Assembly (NCBI GenBank): GCA_022824005.1
Contig: JAJEBG010000018.1
Span: 1-45,335, forward strand
Source: Paracoccaceae bacterium
Lineage (GTDB): Bacteria > Pseudomonadota > Alphaproteobacteria > Rhodobacterales > Rhodobacteraceae
Reading direction: 5' to 3'
Length of the DNA: 45,335 nt
Below are positions 36,081 through 44,938 of this stretch, in pieces. Numbering within the stretch: the stretch's first letter is position 1; each line of letters begins with the position of its first letter. The notes under the pieces are model-generated. The model was not told where the DNA came from and did not search any database. It saw nothing but the letters and a program-made list of their open reading frames with translations. A program made the position numbers and the translations under genes.

Positions 36081-36797
36081 ATGGTCCGTTCATCGGGAAG
36101 ACAAATGGACGCAATGCGAGATGTCGTCATTGAGACCGGTATACTGACACATGCCGAGGGTTCATGCCTGATATCTTGTGGCGACACCCGTGTCATCTGT
36201 GCCGCTTCTTTAGGGCAAAGAGTCCCCATCTTCCGGCGCAATACCGGCCTTGGATGGGTCACAGCCGAGTATGCCATGCTTCCCCGCTCAACCAATGTGC
36301 GCAATCGGCGTGAGAGCATTTCTGGGCGACCCTCGGGGCGCACCTTTGAAATTCAACGTCTGATTGGCCGCTCCCTTCGCAGTTGCGTTCACGCCGCGTC
36401 GCTTGGCGAGCGATTGATCGTGGTGGATTGTGATGTCATCAATGCCGATGGCGGTACCCGCTGCGCAGCAATTACTGGCGCTTGGGTGGCTCTTCGCCTC
36501 GCCGTCAACAGACTGATGGTCGATGGCGTGGTATCAAATGATCCCATCACCGGTCAAATCGCGGCGGTCTCTTGCGGAATTCTGGCGGGACAGACATGTC
36601 TTGATCTGGAGTTCTCTGAAGATTCAGAGGCCGAGGTGGATGCCAATTTTGTCATCAACAACCAAGGTCAATTGATTGAGGTGCAATGCTCTTCTGAACA
36701 GGCACCGTTTGGTCAGGAGGGACTGCTTCAAATGTTGAGTTTAGCGCGGAAGGGGACAAAAGAACTGTTCCAAACTCAACGCGACGCCATCGGTTAA
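36081..36797 (+). CDS. rph: Ribonuclease PH
   Basis: 238 residues, full length. It carries the phosphorolytic exonuclease signature ([11 protein letters not shown], then [17 protein letters not shown] and [18 protein letters not shown]) and the catalytic-site [20 protein letters not shown]. It trims the 3' ends of tRNA precursors by phosphorolysis. A GGAAGG site lies 7 bases before the ATG. It heads the rph-rdgB-hemW run, with 4 bases to rdgB. Confidence 0.96.
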   Translation: MVRSSGRQMDAMRDVVIETGILTHAEGSCLISCGDTRVICAASLGQRVPIFRRNTGLGWVTAEYAMLPRSTNVRNRRESISGRPSGRTFEIQRLIGRSLRSCVHAASLGERLIVVDCDVINADGGTRCAAITGAWVALRLAVNRLMVDGVVSNDPITGQIAAVSCGILAGQTCLDLEFSEDSEAEVDANFVINNQGQLIEVQCSSEQAPFGQEGLLQMLSLARKGTKELFQTQRDAIG

Positions 36798-36801
36798 TAC
36801 G

Positions 36802-37431
36802 ATGCGTTCACTCAAAGACCAGACAATGGTCTTGGCGACCCGAAATCGAGGAAAAATAAACGAAATTTTGACTCTTCTGAAAGGGGTTCACGTCGATATC
36901 ATTCTGGTCTCAAATCTCGGTCTGTCCGAGCCTCGTGAGACAGAAGACACGCTAGAGGGTAACGCACGGCTTAAAGCCACCTACACCGCCTCTCAGACGG
37001 GCATGATTGCTTTGGCGGACGATAGCGGCCTTGAAGTGGCCGCCCTCGGCAACCAGCCGGGTGTCGCGACCGCTGACTGGGCCGAACGTCACGGGGGGCG
37101 GGATTACAGATTTGCCATGCGACGGATTTGGCAAGCCCTTGAAACCCAACGAGCCCCTTTCCCAAGACGCGCCCGCTTCCGCTCCGTCATTTGTGTCGCT
37201 TGGATTGACGGCGAGACCGCCACCTTTGAGGGCGTTGTCAATGGACATCTCGTCTGGCCACCTCGCGGCGCGAATGGCTTTGGCTACGATCCCATGTTCG
37301 TTCCAGACGATGACACGCGCACATTCGGTGAGATGACAGAGAAAGAGAAATCGAGACATAGCCACCGATCTCGGTCTCTGCAGTTATTCATGCAACATTG
37401 CCTCAACAATGACGCTCCAACCGTCGCCTGA
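36802..37431 (+). CDS. rdgB: RdgB/HAM1 family non-canonical purine NTP pyrophosphatase
   Basis: 209 residues of the Ham1/ITPase family: LATRNRGKINEI at the start, then DDSGLEVAALGNQPGV with the catalytic Asp pair, GVVNGHLVWPPRGANGFGYDPMFVPD and SHRSRSLQ near the end. It removes dITP, dXTP and ITP from the nucleotide pool. It overlaps the hemW start by 23 bases, so the genes are translationally linked. It has no clear Shine-Dalgarno of its own and may depend on reinitiation after rph. Confidence 0.95.
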   Translation: MRSLKDQTMVLATRNRGKINEILTLLKGVHVDIILVSNLGLSEPRETEDTLEGNARLKATYTASQTGMIALADDSGLEVAALGNQPGVATADWAERHGGRDYRFAMRRIWQALETQRAPFPRRARFRSVICVAWIDGETATFEGVVNGHLVWPPRGANGFGYDPMFVPDDDTRTFGEMTEKEKSRHSHRSRSLQLFMQHCLNNDAPTVA

Positions 37432-38581
37432 ATTCGGCATCTATCTCCATTGGCCTTATTGCCAATCGCTCTGTCCATATTGTGACTTCAATACCTATGC
37501 GGCCAAACAGATTGATTACAACGCGTGGACAAAGGCCTATCTCCGTCAATTAGATCACTCAAGTGAGGAAATCGGCGGGCGCGATTGCCAATCGGTGTAT
37601 TTTGGCGGTGGCACGCCGAGTCTCATGCCACCGTCCATGGTTGGAGATATCTTGACGCGCATTGATCGACATTGGACGTTGAGCGATCAGGCAGAAGTCA
37701 CTTTGGAAGCTAACCCCTCATCCTCGGATACCCAGAAGTTTTCTGACTACCGGGCGGCCGGGATCAATCGTTTATCAATTGGTGTTCAATCGCTGCGCAA
37801 CGACGGGCTTAAGACTCTCGGGCGTCAGCATACCTCCACTGAGGCCAAATCGGCTTTTGAGATCTCAAACAGACACTTTAAACGGATCAATATCGACCTG
37901 ATGTTCGGCCGGCCCAACCAATCTCTCAAGACATGGGAGAAAGAACTTGAAGATGTAACTCTTTGGGGGGCCGGGCATTTGTCACTCTATCAGTTGACAA
38001 TCGAGTCCAAGACGGCCTTCGGTCTTCGCCATGCGGCGGGCAAATTACCGGGATTGCCAACTGAGGGAGCCGCCGCCGAGATGCACGAAGTGGCGGAGGA
38101 GATTTGTCGATCGGCGGGCTATAGGCGCTATGAAGTCTCCAACTACGCCTATCGAGGCCACGAGAGTCGACATAACCTTCTGTATTGGCGAAGTCAGGAT
38201 TTCCTTGGAGTCGGGCCCGGTGCGCACGGACGCCTGACGATAACGGGTCAACGCATGGCGACCGAAACCCATCTTGCGCCTTCTACATGGTTGAACAAGG
38301 TGGGGGAGAAGGGCAGCGGCGAGAGTCGACGTGTATTGCTGTCTCAAAAGGAACAGGCCGATGAGTATCTCATGATGTCGCTCCGCCTCAAGGAAGGCAC
38401 TGACCTCAAAAGGTTGATGGATTTATCGGTGGCCCCATTGAACCAAGAACGTCTCAATCAATGGCAAACTCACGGATTAATCAAGATTGATCATGACCGT
38501 TTGTTCACCACGACGCGGGGAAGCTTGCTGTTGAATACTCTTGTTAGGGACTTGATGGACACCGATCCTCAATCATTCTGA
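37409..38581 (+). CDS. hemW: HemW-type radical SAM protein (coproporphyrinogen III oxidase-like)
   Basis: 390 residues. The 4Fe-4S cysteines C18, C22 and C25 lie in YCQSLCPYC; CDFNTYA follows as in HemW. The GGGTPS SAM-binding motif (FGGGTPSLM) and the NRLSIGVQSL, RINIDLMFGRP and HNLLYWRSQDFLGVGPGAHG segments complete the family picture. HemW-like proteins bind heme and help insert it, and are not true HemN oxidases. The third gene of the rph-rdgB-hemW operon, in the standard alphaproteobacterial order. Confidence 0.93.
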   Translation: MTLQPSPEFGIYLHWPYCQSLCPYCDFNTYAAKQIDYNAWTKAYLRQLDHSSEEIGGRDCQSVYFGGGTPSLMPPSMVGDILTRIDRHWTLSDQAEVTLEANPSSSDTQKFSDYRAAGINRLSIGVQSLRNDGLKTLGRQHTSTEAKSAFEISNRHFKRINIDLMFGRPNQSLKTWEKELEDVTLWGAGHLSLYQLTIESKTAFGLRHAAGKLPGLPTEGAAAEMHEVAEEICRSAGYRRYEVSNYAYRGHESRHNLLYWRSQDFLGVGPGAHGRLTITGQRMATETHLAPSTWLNKVGEKGSGESRRVLLSQKEQADEYLMMSLRLKEGTDLKRLMDLSVAPLNQERLNQWQTHGLIKIDHDRLFTTTRGSLLLNTLVRDLMDTDPQSF

Positions 38582-39096
38582 ACTCGTAACCTCTGATATC
38601 CTACCACCGTGTCATCAATCAACCCAGACCGGGCGTTAGATGCGTTCGGTGCCTCATCTCTATATTTTGGCTAAAGAATCAAGGAGATGCTCCTCTTTGT
38701 TTTAAGGCCAATTTAGGACATGAGAAGTTTTCAATATTCCATATGTTTCACTTAACAAAGGCTCCCTTAACAGGCACAATCGTGGATAGATCGTGACCAT
38801 CTTTCGCTAGGTTGGGCTTAACCATGATTAGCGTAAATCTGTTCAGATGAGTTTTTGCCAAGTTGGTCTGTAAGACTATCAAATCAGTTAACGAGGTTTT
38901 TCCAACATATGCGAGCCCGCGGGGCCATATTGTGATAGCAAGAAAAGGTTGAAATCCCTAATTTGCGTTAGCGCCAAAGGCGGTGGAAGGTTCTATCGCC
39001 TGATGAATGGGCCATGACCATCCAAAGCGATGGTAGACATTACCCACGCGCCCACCTACTATGACGCCATATGGCAACACAGTCGAGGAGAATGCA
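38582..39096. other. 515-base gap without a supported gene
   Basis: Behind hemW there is a short AGGAG-ATG-CTCCT hairpin (38682-38694) followed by CTTTGTTTT, a possible but weak terminator. On the minus strand about 78 codons stay open between roughly 39012 and 38752 without a good start codon, with a translation I do not recognise. The region may hold gene debris or only promoter DNA. No RNA gene was recognised. Confidence 0.35.
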
Positions 39097-39660
39097 GTGA
39101 CGAGACCCACTCGCCTTAATCTTGCACCTGTTGATCCATTGCCGGATGCCACGGCAAAGTATTTTGCGGTTTGTCAGGAAAAGTTAGGGCTCTTGCCCAA
39201 TGTGTTGGCGGCCTATGCGTTCAATATTGATAAACTGAACGCCTTCACGTCTATGTATAATGATTTGATGCTTGGCGAGAGCCATCTGTCAAAACTGGAA
39301 CGTGAGATGATTGCCGTTGTGGTTTCTGCCGTTAACAGGTGTTACTACTGTTTGGTAGCTCATGGGGCCGCGGTTCGGGAATATTCTGAAAATCCCGAAC
39401 TCGGCGAGATGTTGGTCATGAACCACCGTGTTTGCGAGTTGAACCCACGGCAACGCGCGATGGTTGATTTTGCTGAAAAGGTGACCATCGAAAGTCACAA
39501 AATTACTGAAGGTGACCGCGAATTACTTCGGGAGGTCGGCTTCTCTGATCGCGATATTTGGGATATTATCGCTGTTGCCGGATTTTTCAACATGACCAAC
39601 CGTGTCGCTTCCGCTTCGGGTATGATGCCCAACCCCGAATATCATTCGGCTTCACGTTGA
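39097..39660 (+). CDS. Peroxidase-related carboxymuconolactone decarboxylase/AhpD-fold protein
   Basis: About 187 residues of the AhpD-like fold. The helix with the redox pair and its helpers is EREMIAVVVSAVNRCYYCLV, followed by AHGAAVREYS (CxxC plus His). Further family marks are GLLPNVLAAYAFN at the front and GFSDRDIWDIIAVAGFFNMTNR at the end. These proteins reduce peroxides or act in thiol redox balance; this uncharacterised peroxidase-related group is often called by that name only. The GTG at 39097 is chosen because a strong GAGGAG sits 6 bases upstream. The ATG at 39061 has none. It overlaps the next gene by TTGA. Confidence 0.85.
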   Translation: MTRPTRLNLAPVDPLPDATAKYFAVCQEKLGLLPNVLAAYAFNIDKLNAFTSMYNDLMLGESHLSKLEREMIAVVVSAVNRCYYCLVAHGAAVREYSENPELGEMLVMNHRVCELNPRQRAMVDFAEKVTIESHKITEGDRELLREVGFSDRDIWDIIAVAGFFNMTNRVASASGMMPNPEYHSASR

Positions 39661-40565
39661 CCTGTTTGCGTCCAATCGCTGTCGTGCTCATTGTCTTGAG
39701 CACGACTCAACAAGTGTCAGCACTCCAAGACATCGCGTTGCCCTTTGAGTCGGAGGAGACGTACCAAGAGATGCGCGACGGGCTCAGTCACGTCATCCCC
39801 ATCGCGCCTTTCAAGAACGACTCGCTCCCTTCATTGTGGGTGAATGGCAAAAATGAACGGACAGTCTTCAAAATCAATGATGCCGCGCCCAGTTTTGAAA
39901 TCGCACGCGTCTTTCGCGACCAACTGCGTGAGCAGGAATATTCAGAACTCTTTTACTGCCATGACCAAGTCTGCGGTGGCTTTGATTTCTACTACCAACT
40001 TGACCGTGCGCCCGCTTCGGCCCTTTACGTCGATCTGAGAAATTTCCATTTTGTGGTCGCGGAAAAGCGCGGTGACCCTGAGAGATATATTTCACTGCTG
40101 ATCAGCCGCAGCGAAACGGCCGGATTTGTTCAGATCGATATTTTCAGTGGTGTGAGCGAGCCAAACTCAATCACGACGCTAAAGCCTCTTGGCATAAAAG
40201 AACAATTTGCAAAGTGGGGGCGGGTTCTATTGGATAAACTTGATTTTGAGTCGGGTTCGCCCGATTTAGGAGAGAATAATTATCCCCAATTGCAGGCCTT
40301 AGCCGATTTTTTGAACTCTAACCCGAATGCACGCATCCTGCTCGTTGGACACACGGATTCGATGGGCTCCCACGAAGCCAACCTCGAATTATCAAAAGAG
40401 CGCGCCAAGTCTGTGGCCAAACATCTCATTGAAATTCATCAGGTCAATCCAAAACAAATTTCAAGCGAAGGCATTGGATTTTTTGCGCCCCGTACCACGA
40501 ACAACACTCTAGAGGGCCGGCAACTCAATCGACGGGTTGAAGCCGTCTTGCTCGCCGACGAATAA
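39657..40565 (+). CDS. OmpA-domain envelope protein with signal peptide
   Basis: About 302 residues. A TTG start at 39657, overlapping the previous stop (TTGA), gives a good signal peptide (TCLRPIAVVLIVLSTTQQ, then VSA). The middle (about 30-185) has no known domain, with two cysteines in YCHDQVCGG. The last 110 residues are an OmpA C-terminal domain that binds peptidoglycan: LDFESGSPDLG, ILLVGHTDSMGSHEANLELS, KERAKSVAKHL and GRQLNRRVEAVLL. It is likely an outer-membrane or periplasmic anchor. An earlier in-frame start would lie inside the AhpD-like gene and is unlikely. Confidence 0.82.
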   Translation: MTCLRPIAVVLIVLSTTQQVSALQDIALPFESEETYQEMRDGLSHVIPIAPFKNDSLPSLWVNGKNERTVFKINDAAPSFEIARVFRDQLREQEYSELFYCHDQVCGGFDFYYQLDRAPASALYVDLRNFHFVVAEKRGDPERYISLLISRSETAGFVQIDIFSGVSEPNSITTLKPLGIKEQFAKWGRVLLDKLDFESGSPDLGENNYPQLQALADFLNSNPNARILLVGHTDSMGSHEANLELSKERAKSVAKHLIEIHQVNPKQISSEGIGFFAPRTTNNTLEGRQLNRRVEAVLLADE

Positions 40566-40648
40566 CTTCATCGTTGATTGGCTTCCCGATCAAAATATTC
40601 TTTGCGCTTGATGGAGTCATTCGACCTATGGGTTTACCAAATTTTACT

Positions 40649-40676
40649 TTGATCTGACGAAGAGACACGCTATGAT
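40649..40676 (+). promoter_or_regulatory. Putative sigma-70 promoter for the small secreted protein
   Basis: TTGATC (40649-40654), 16 bases, then TATGAT (40671-40676), with the next ATG at 40706. The -10 box matches the consensus in 5 of 6 positions. Confidence 0.5.
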
Positions 40677-40705
40677 GCTGAAAAATTAGTCAGTTGGGTC
40701 TCTCA

Positions 40706-41059
40706 ATGACACGCATAATCGCCACTTTGGTCCTCTTTATCCTCTTGGGATTTCTGCCAGCCTCGGCGGAAATCGACTTGAACGGAAGCCAACTCTTTGG
40801 GTTGAGGAGTTTCGCGGGTCAAGATTGTCATGGCGCGATCTCAATGTCACAAGATTGCCGTCAGTTCAAATCGTCTGACAGGACACATCAATCTCGTCAA
40901 AATAGCCCTCTGAAGATCAGCGCAGAGGCACGGATGGGCCTCCTCTACAGTGACGGAACTATCCATCCAAAAAGCAAAGTCTCGATTCATATTCATTTTC
41001 AAACGGAAACCGACAATGGTCTCGTGATCGGTGGTCATACCACAATCGAGAGACATTGA
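40706..41059 (+). CDS. Small secreted protein of unknown function
   Basis: 117 residues starting at ATG 40706 (an in-frame TTG lies 4 codons upstream). The signal peptide is clear: MTRIIATLVLFILLGFLPAS, then AE. The mature part is short and polar with two cysteines (DCHGAIS; QDCRQF) that could form a disulfide. I recognise no domain. A promoter directly upstream supports it being real. Its stop converges with the NDUFA9-like gene 18 bases further on. Confidence 0.6.
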   Translation: MTRIIATLVLFILLGFLPASAEIDLNGSQLFGLRSFAGQDCHGAISMSQDCRQFKSSDRTHQSRQNSPLKISAEARMGLLYSDGTIHPKSKVSIHIHFQTETDNGLVIGGHTTIERH

Positions 41060-41077
41060 TTTTTCAAAACATAGCCC

Positions 41078-42073
41078 TCAGTTGACCTCTGAGTCCCCCT
41101 GCATATTCGCTGATTCTTGAATTTCAGTATACTGACCGGCGGGTCGAAACCGATACAAATATGTGTCCAAAATCGTGTCTAGTGACACCGGCTCAATCTC
41201 GAGATCATGAAATGATTGCGCCCCTTCACTAACAATATTGTTGATCGTTAATTGTTTGATTTGATCGCGAGTGATCAAACGGTTGATCACGAGATGACCG
41301 CTAATGGTTTGCAGAAGATCAAAGATACGTGCATTGAGCCGCGCCACAGGAAGCGGTAAATCCAACACAAATCTGCGGCGACGGATCACATCCAACATTT
41401 TAACCATCAAATCGCCAAATGAGAGAATGTCCGGCCCTCCCAATTCATAAACTCCACTCACCGACTTATCCTCAATGGCGCGACAAGTGGCCTTCGCGAT
41501 ATCTCCAACATACACGGCTTGAAACAGCGTTTTCCCCGAGACTGTCGGAATCACCGGCGACAATCGCGCCATGGCCGCAAATTTATTGAAAAACTGATCT
41601 TCTTGTCCGAACACGATAGATGGACGAAGAATGACAGCGGCGGGGAATGCTTCCATAATGGCTTTTTCACCTAGCCCCTTTGATCGCGCGTAACGGCTAG
41701 CACTCTCGGCGTTGGCTCCGATACTCGAGATATGCACCAACCTTTTGACGTGACAAGTTGCCGCTGTTTCCGCGATTCGACGCGCCGATTCAAAGTGCAC
41801 ATCGTCAAATCGCTGTTTTGATGTCTCAACAAGAATGCCGACACAATTGACAACCACGTCAGCGCCGCTGATAGCGTCTGCCACCGATTGATCATTGCGG
41901 ATATTGGCAAAGATGGGTTCGACTTGACCAGGATGACCATAGACTCGTACAAAACTCGCTTCATTTGAACGGCGGCTCGCAACTCGCACCCGCCAACCTG
42001 ACTTGGCAAGTTGTTGCACAATGTAGCGACCGACAAACCCCGATCCCCCAAAAACTGTCGCGATGCCTGACAT
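41078..42073 (-). CDS. NDUFA9-like NAD(P)-binding oxidoreductase (atypical SDR)
   Basis: 331 residues with the SDR nucleotide motif VFGGSGFVGRYIVQQL at the start, then ADVVVNCVGIL, KRLVHISSIGAN and an SxxYxxxK-like SASRYARSKGLGE. It matches the complex I NDUFA9 subunit family found in alphaproteobacteria, which is related to the mitochondrial accessory subunit. It may stabilise complex I or act as a quinone-biosynthesis or redox helper protein. The exact role is not established. It is alone on its strand, divergent from the aquaporin gene. Confidence 0.85.
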   Translation of the reverse strand: MSGIATVFGGSGFVGRYIVQQLAKSGWRVRVASRRSNEASFVRVYGHPGQVEPIFANIRNDQSVADAISGADVVVNCVGILVETSKQRFDDVHFESARRIAETAATCHVKRLVHISSIGANAESASRYARSKGLGEKAIMEAFPAAVILRPSIVFGQEDQFFNKFAAMARLSPVIPTVSGKTLFQAVYVGDIAKATCRAIEDKSVSGVYELGGPDILSFGDLMVKMLDVIRRRRFVLDLPLPVARLNARIFDLLQTISGHLVINRLITRDQIKQLTINNIVSEGAQSFHDLEIEPVSLDTILDTYLYRFRPAGQYTEIQESANMQGDSEVN

Positions 42074-42225
42074 ATGTTGAACTCCCGGCTGGTCTCAACT
42101 ATAGGTAATGTTGAACATCCGCCCGTGCAAGTCTGCCGACCTGTTGCGCATTGTTCGTTTCGGCATATTTGCAACCAAAATCCGTCAATCGAACGCCATT
42201 GTTTTTTCTACGAGTTGCCAAGCCA

Positions 42226-42900
42226 ATGACATCTCAGATCATGCGCAAACTCGCCGCCGAATGGGTTGGCACGGCCTTTCTTCTGGGAACAATCGTCGGC
42301 TCGGGCATTATGGCGGACGCCCTGTCCGACGATGTCGCCGTCACTCTGTTGGGGCACTCCATCCCAACTGGCGCTATTCTATTCGTTATGATTTCCCTGT
42401 TAGGCCCCATTTCTGGAGCTCATTTTAACCCGGCGGTAACGATGGTTTTTGCCTTGCGGCGCGATATCTCCATTATTCTGGCTTTGGGCTATGTCGGGGC
42501 ACAAATCGCCGGTGGTATTGTTGGCGTTTTCATCGCTCACGCCATGTTTGAGCTACCAATTTTACAAATTGCGACAACTGTCCGAACAGGTTCGGCGCAG
42601 TGGCTCGCTGAAATTGTCGCGACCTTCGGTCTGGTTTTGACCATTCTGGGCGGCCTCCGATACCGCCCGTCAGCCGTGCCCGCCCTGGTGGGTTTTTATA
42701 TCACAGCGGCGATCTGGTTTACCGCGTCCACGTCGTTGGCCAACCCGGCGGTGACCCTTGCCCGCGCAATCACCGACACCTTCACAGGTATCCGCCCGCT
42801 TGATGCCCCTGCATTCATTATTGCCCAACTCGTTGGCGCAGCTCTTTGCTTCATCGTGGCCCGATGGTTACTTTCTGAACCCAATAAGCATCCAGAGTAA
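42226..42900 (+). CDS. MIP family aquaporin/glycerol channel
   Basis: About 225 residues and six membrane helices. Both pore half-helices carry an NPA motif: HFNPAVT in the first repeat and ANPAVTLAR in the second. The start LAAEWVGTAFLLGTIVGSG is typical of MIP proteins. The chosen ATG at 42226 is one of two good options (the other is 42241). Neutral solutes such as water, glycerol or arsenite could pass; no arsenic genes lie nearby, so no substrate can be set. Confidence 0.88.
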   Translation: MTSQIMRKLAAEWVGTAFLLGTIVGSGIMADALSDDVAVTLLGHSIPTGAILFVMISLLGPISGAHFNPAVTMVFALRRDISIILALGYVGAQIAGGIVGVFIAHAMFELPILQIATTVRTGSAQWLAEIVATFGLVLTILGGLRYRPSAVPALVGFYITAAIWFTASTSLANPAVTLARAITDTFTGIRPLDAPAFIIAQLVGAALCFIVARWLLSEPNKHPE

Positions 42901-42967
42901 GAGATTCATTATGTCCCACAATGGCTCTCGCCACGTCGGTGTTCCCCATTAGCACTGTTGATGCGAG

Positions 42968-43020
42968 ACTCTTGGGCAAAGTCGTCAAGCCTCAAAGGCT
43001 ATTGAGGTCTTACCAAGAGT
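42968..43020. terminator. Nested perfect inverted repeat between convergent genes
   Basis: The outer arms ACTCTTGG (42968-42975) and CCAAGAGT (43013-43020) are perfect reverse complements. Inside lies a second perfect pair, CCTCAA (42990-42995) and TTGAGG (43002-43007). The element sits in the short gap between the converging aquaporin and TPP-enzyme genes, where a two-way terminator is expected. It has no T tract, so rho-independent action is uncertain. Confidence 0.45.
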
Positions 43021-43024
43021 GGAG

Positions 43025-44662
43025 TCAGGCGCCGCGATATTTCTTTGGCAAGAGAAATGGCCACGGACTAGGAAATTCGTCAACCTTAATCGCAATGACT
43101 GTCGTTTGCCTTTGCTCAATTGACTCGGCGAGATAGTATTTCAAATCACTCTTCCCCTCGGCCCAAAAAGCGGCAATGCCAAAACTCTGGGCGAGCGCGA
43201 CGAAGTCGGGATTGTAGAGATCAGTGGCAATAATGCGATTGCCAAATTTTTCCTGCTGAAACCTTCGTACATTTGCAAAACTAGAATCATCCAGAATGAT
43301 CAGGGTTACCGGGATATGATGCAATTCAGCGGTGGCGAGTTCCTGAATATTGTACATCGCCCCACCATCTCCACAGATGGCGACCACAGGCTGGTCGGGC
43401 AATGCATCGGCGGCACCGAGAGCCGTCGGAAGAGCCCAGCCGAGTGTGCCTTGATAAACCGACGACAGGTGGGTCCTTGGATGATATGAAGGATACATCA
43501 GGTCGGCGGCATAACCGAGTTGGGTGATATCAGGAACGAGGACACCCCTTTCGGGAAGAGCGTCACGAATAATCGATAGATACTCGGACTGCGGTGCCAA
43601 TTCCTTGCCTATTTGATTTGCTATTTTTTGTTGGCGTTTCTTGACCGTTGATTGCCAATCGGGCTTTTGACTTTGGGTTGGTAAGGAATCCAAAAGCATC
43701 GGCAGTGCCACACCGAGGTCGGCATGGATATTTAATGTCGCCCGCTCGCCTCGCGCAAACTCTTGCCGATCAATATCAATATGCACCGAGGACAAATCTT
43801 TGTCGACTCCCCAGATGGCAAGTTTAGACCCGAGACGGCAGCCGAGCCCTATCACCAAATCGATATCTTTCCATAAAGCACGCCCCACAGGGGGAAGAAG
43901 CGCAAGAGGGTCACGCTCATCAATCACGCCGCGTCCAGAACGATGGCTCATGACCGGTGCGCTCATCGCCCGCGCCAAATCGAGCACGAGCTGGCCATGA
44001 GATCGGGCACCACTTCCCACCAAAATCATCGGTCGCTGGGAATTTGATATCAAAGCCGTGGCTTTCTCAATGTCGGTGAGGGGCGGCGGAGCCGGCACGG
44101 GCTGGGCGCGTTTTACAGAAACTCTCCGATGACGCGTATCCCCCACCCGTTGACTCCACATATCCATTGGCACCTCAATCGCCACCGGTCGGGGACGGCC
44201 TTGATTGAGAGACACCATGGCCTCGTCGATTTGCTCGGCCGCAACGACCGCATCATCAAGACGCCAAGCCGCCTTACAAAATTGACGAATCACCGCCAAT
44301 TGATCAGGAATTTCGTGCAACTCACCTAGTTCTTGTCCATAAGTGGTCTTTGGCGTTTGACCCAAAATCATCAGGACTGGCGCATTGGTGCTCCACGCCG
44401 TCGCGAGCGCCGCGCCGGTGTTTAGAAAACCCGGACCCGGCACCACGCAGCAGGCTTGCGGGTTTCCTGTCGCAAGTGCCGCGCCGAGTGCCATAAAGGC
44501 GGCCCCTTGCTCATGGCGTGTGTGGATGGGCTTTAGTTCCGATTGATAGTCATAGAGAACATCAAAAAAGTCATCATTCTGGTAGCCCGGCAAACAATAG
44601 AGGCGACGGAATCCACTGCTGATCAATTTATCAACCAAATACTGGGCAATTGTCTTCGTCAT
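43025..44662 (-). CDS. TPP-dependent acetolactate synthase-like enzyme of unknown substrate
   Basis: A 545-residue complete TPP enzyme of the acetohydroxyacid synthase/benzoylformate decarboxylase group. The activating glutamate is E51 in HTRHEQGAAFMALG, a Rossmann middle domain carries PMILVGSGARSHGQL, and the TPP/Mg motif ICGDGGAMYNIQELATAEL is near 429, ending with the usual asparagine-rich loop LDDSSFANVRRFQ. No small regulatory subunit or pathway neighbours are present. The catalysed reaction cannot be told from sequence alone: decarboxylation, carboligation or C-C cleavage are possible. It is not Xsc by its N-terminal sequence, although an Xsc would complete the comDE route. Confidence 0.85.
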   Translation of the reverse strand: MTKTIAQYLVDKLISSGFRRLYCLPGYQNDDFFDVLYDYQSELKPIHTRHEQGAAFMALGAALATGNPQACCVVPGPGFLNTGAALATAWSTNAPVLMILGQTPKTTYGQELGELHEIPDQLAVIRQFCKAAWRLDDAVVAAEQIDEAMVSLNQGRPRPVAIEVPMDMWSQRVGDTRHRRVSVKRAQPVPAPPPLTDIEKATALISNSQRPMILVGSGARSHGQLVLDLARAMSAPVMSHRSGRGVIDERDPLALLPPVGRALWKDIDLVIGLGCRLGSKLAIWGVDKDLSSVHIDIDRQEFARGERATLNIHADLGVALPMLLDSLPTQSQKPDWQSTVKKRQQKIANQIGKELAPQSEYLSIIRDALPERGVLVPDITQLGYAADLMYPSYHPRTHLSSVYQGTLGWALPTALGAADALPDQPVVAICGDGGAMYNIQELATAELHHIPVTLIILDDSSFANVRRFQQEKFGNRIIATDLYNPDFVALAQSFGIAAFWAEGKSDLKYYLAESIEQRQTTVIAIKVDEFPSPWPFLLPKKYRGA

Positions 44663-44938
44663 CTCTTAAGCACCGCTTTGATTTTTCCTGAATTGCTGTA
44701 TCCAAACTGGCCCGTCGATTCAATGCCTCCGCCCTATCGGTCTCGTGTGTCCGGCCCATCCTGTCAATTGATTGGGACTTATAACCTTCACTATGCATCT
44801 GGATTTGTCACCAAAACCAGAACCAAATCCTCAAACTCACGAGCCTGCATATCTCACCGAAATGGCTTGCATGGGACCGCTCTCCGGGATATTATATAAT
44901 TTTATCAACAAGTTACATGCACCGGGAGGGCGGAACCC

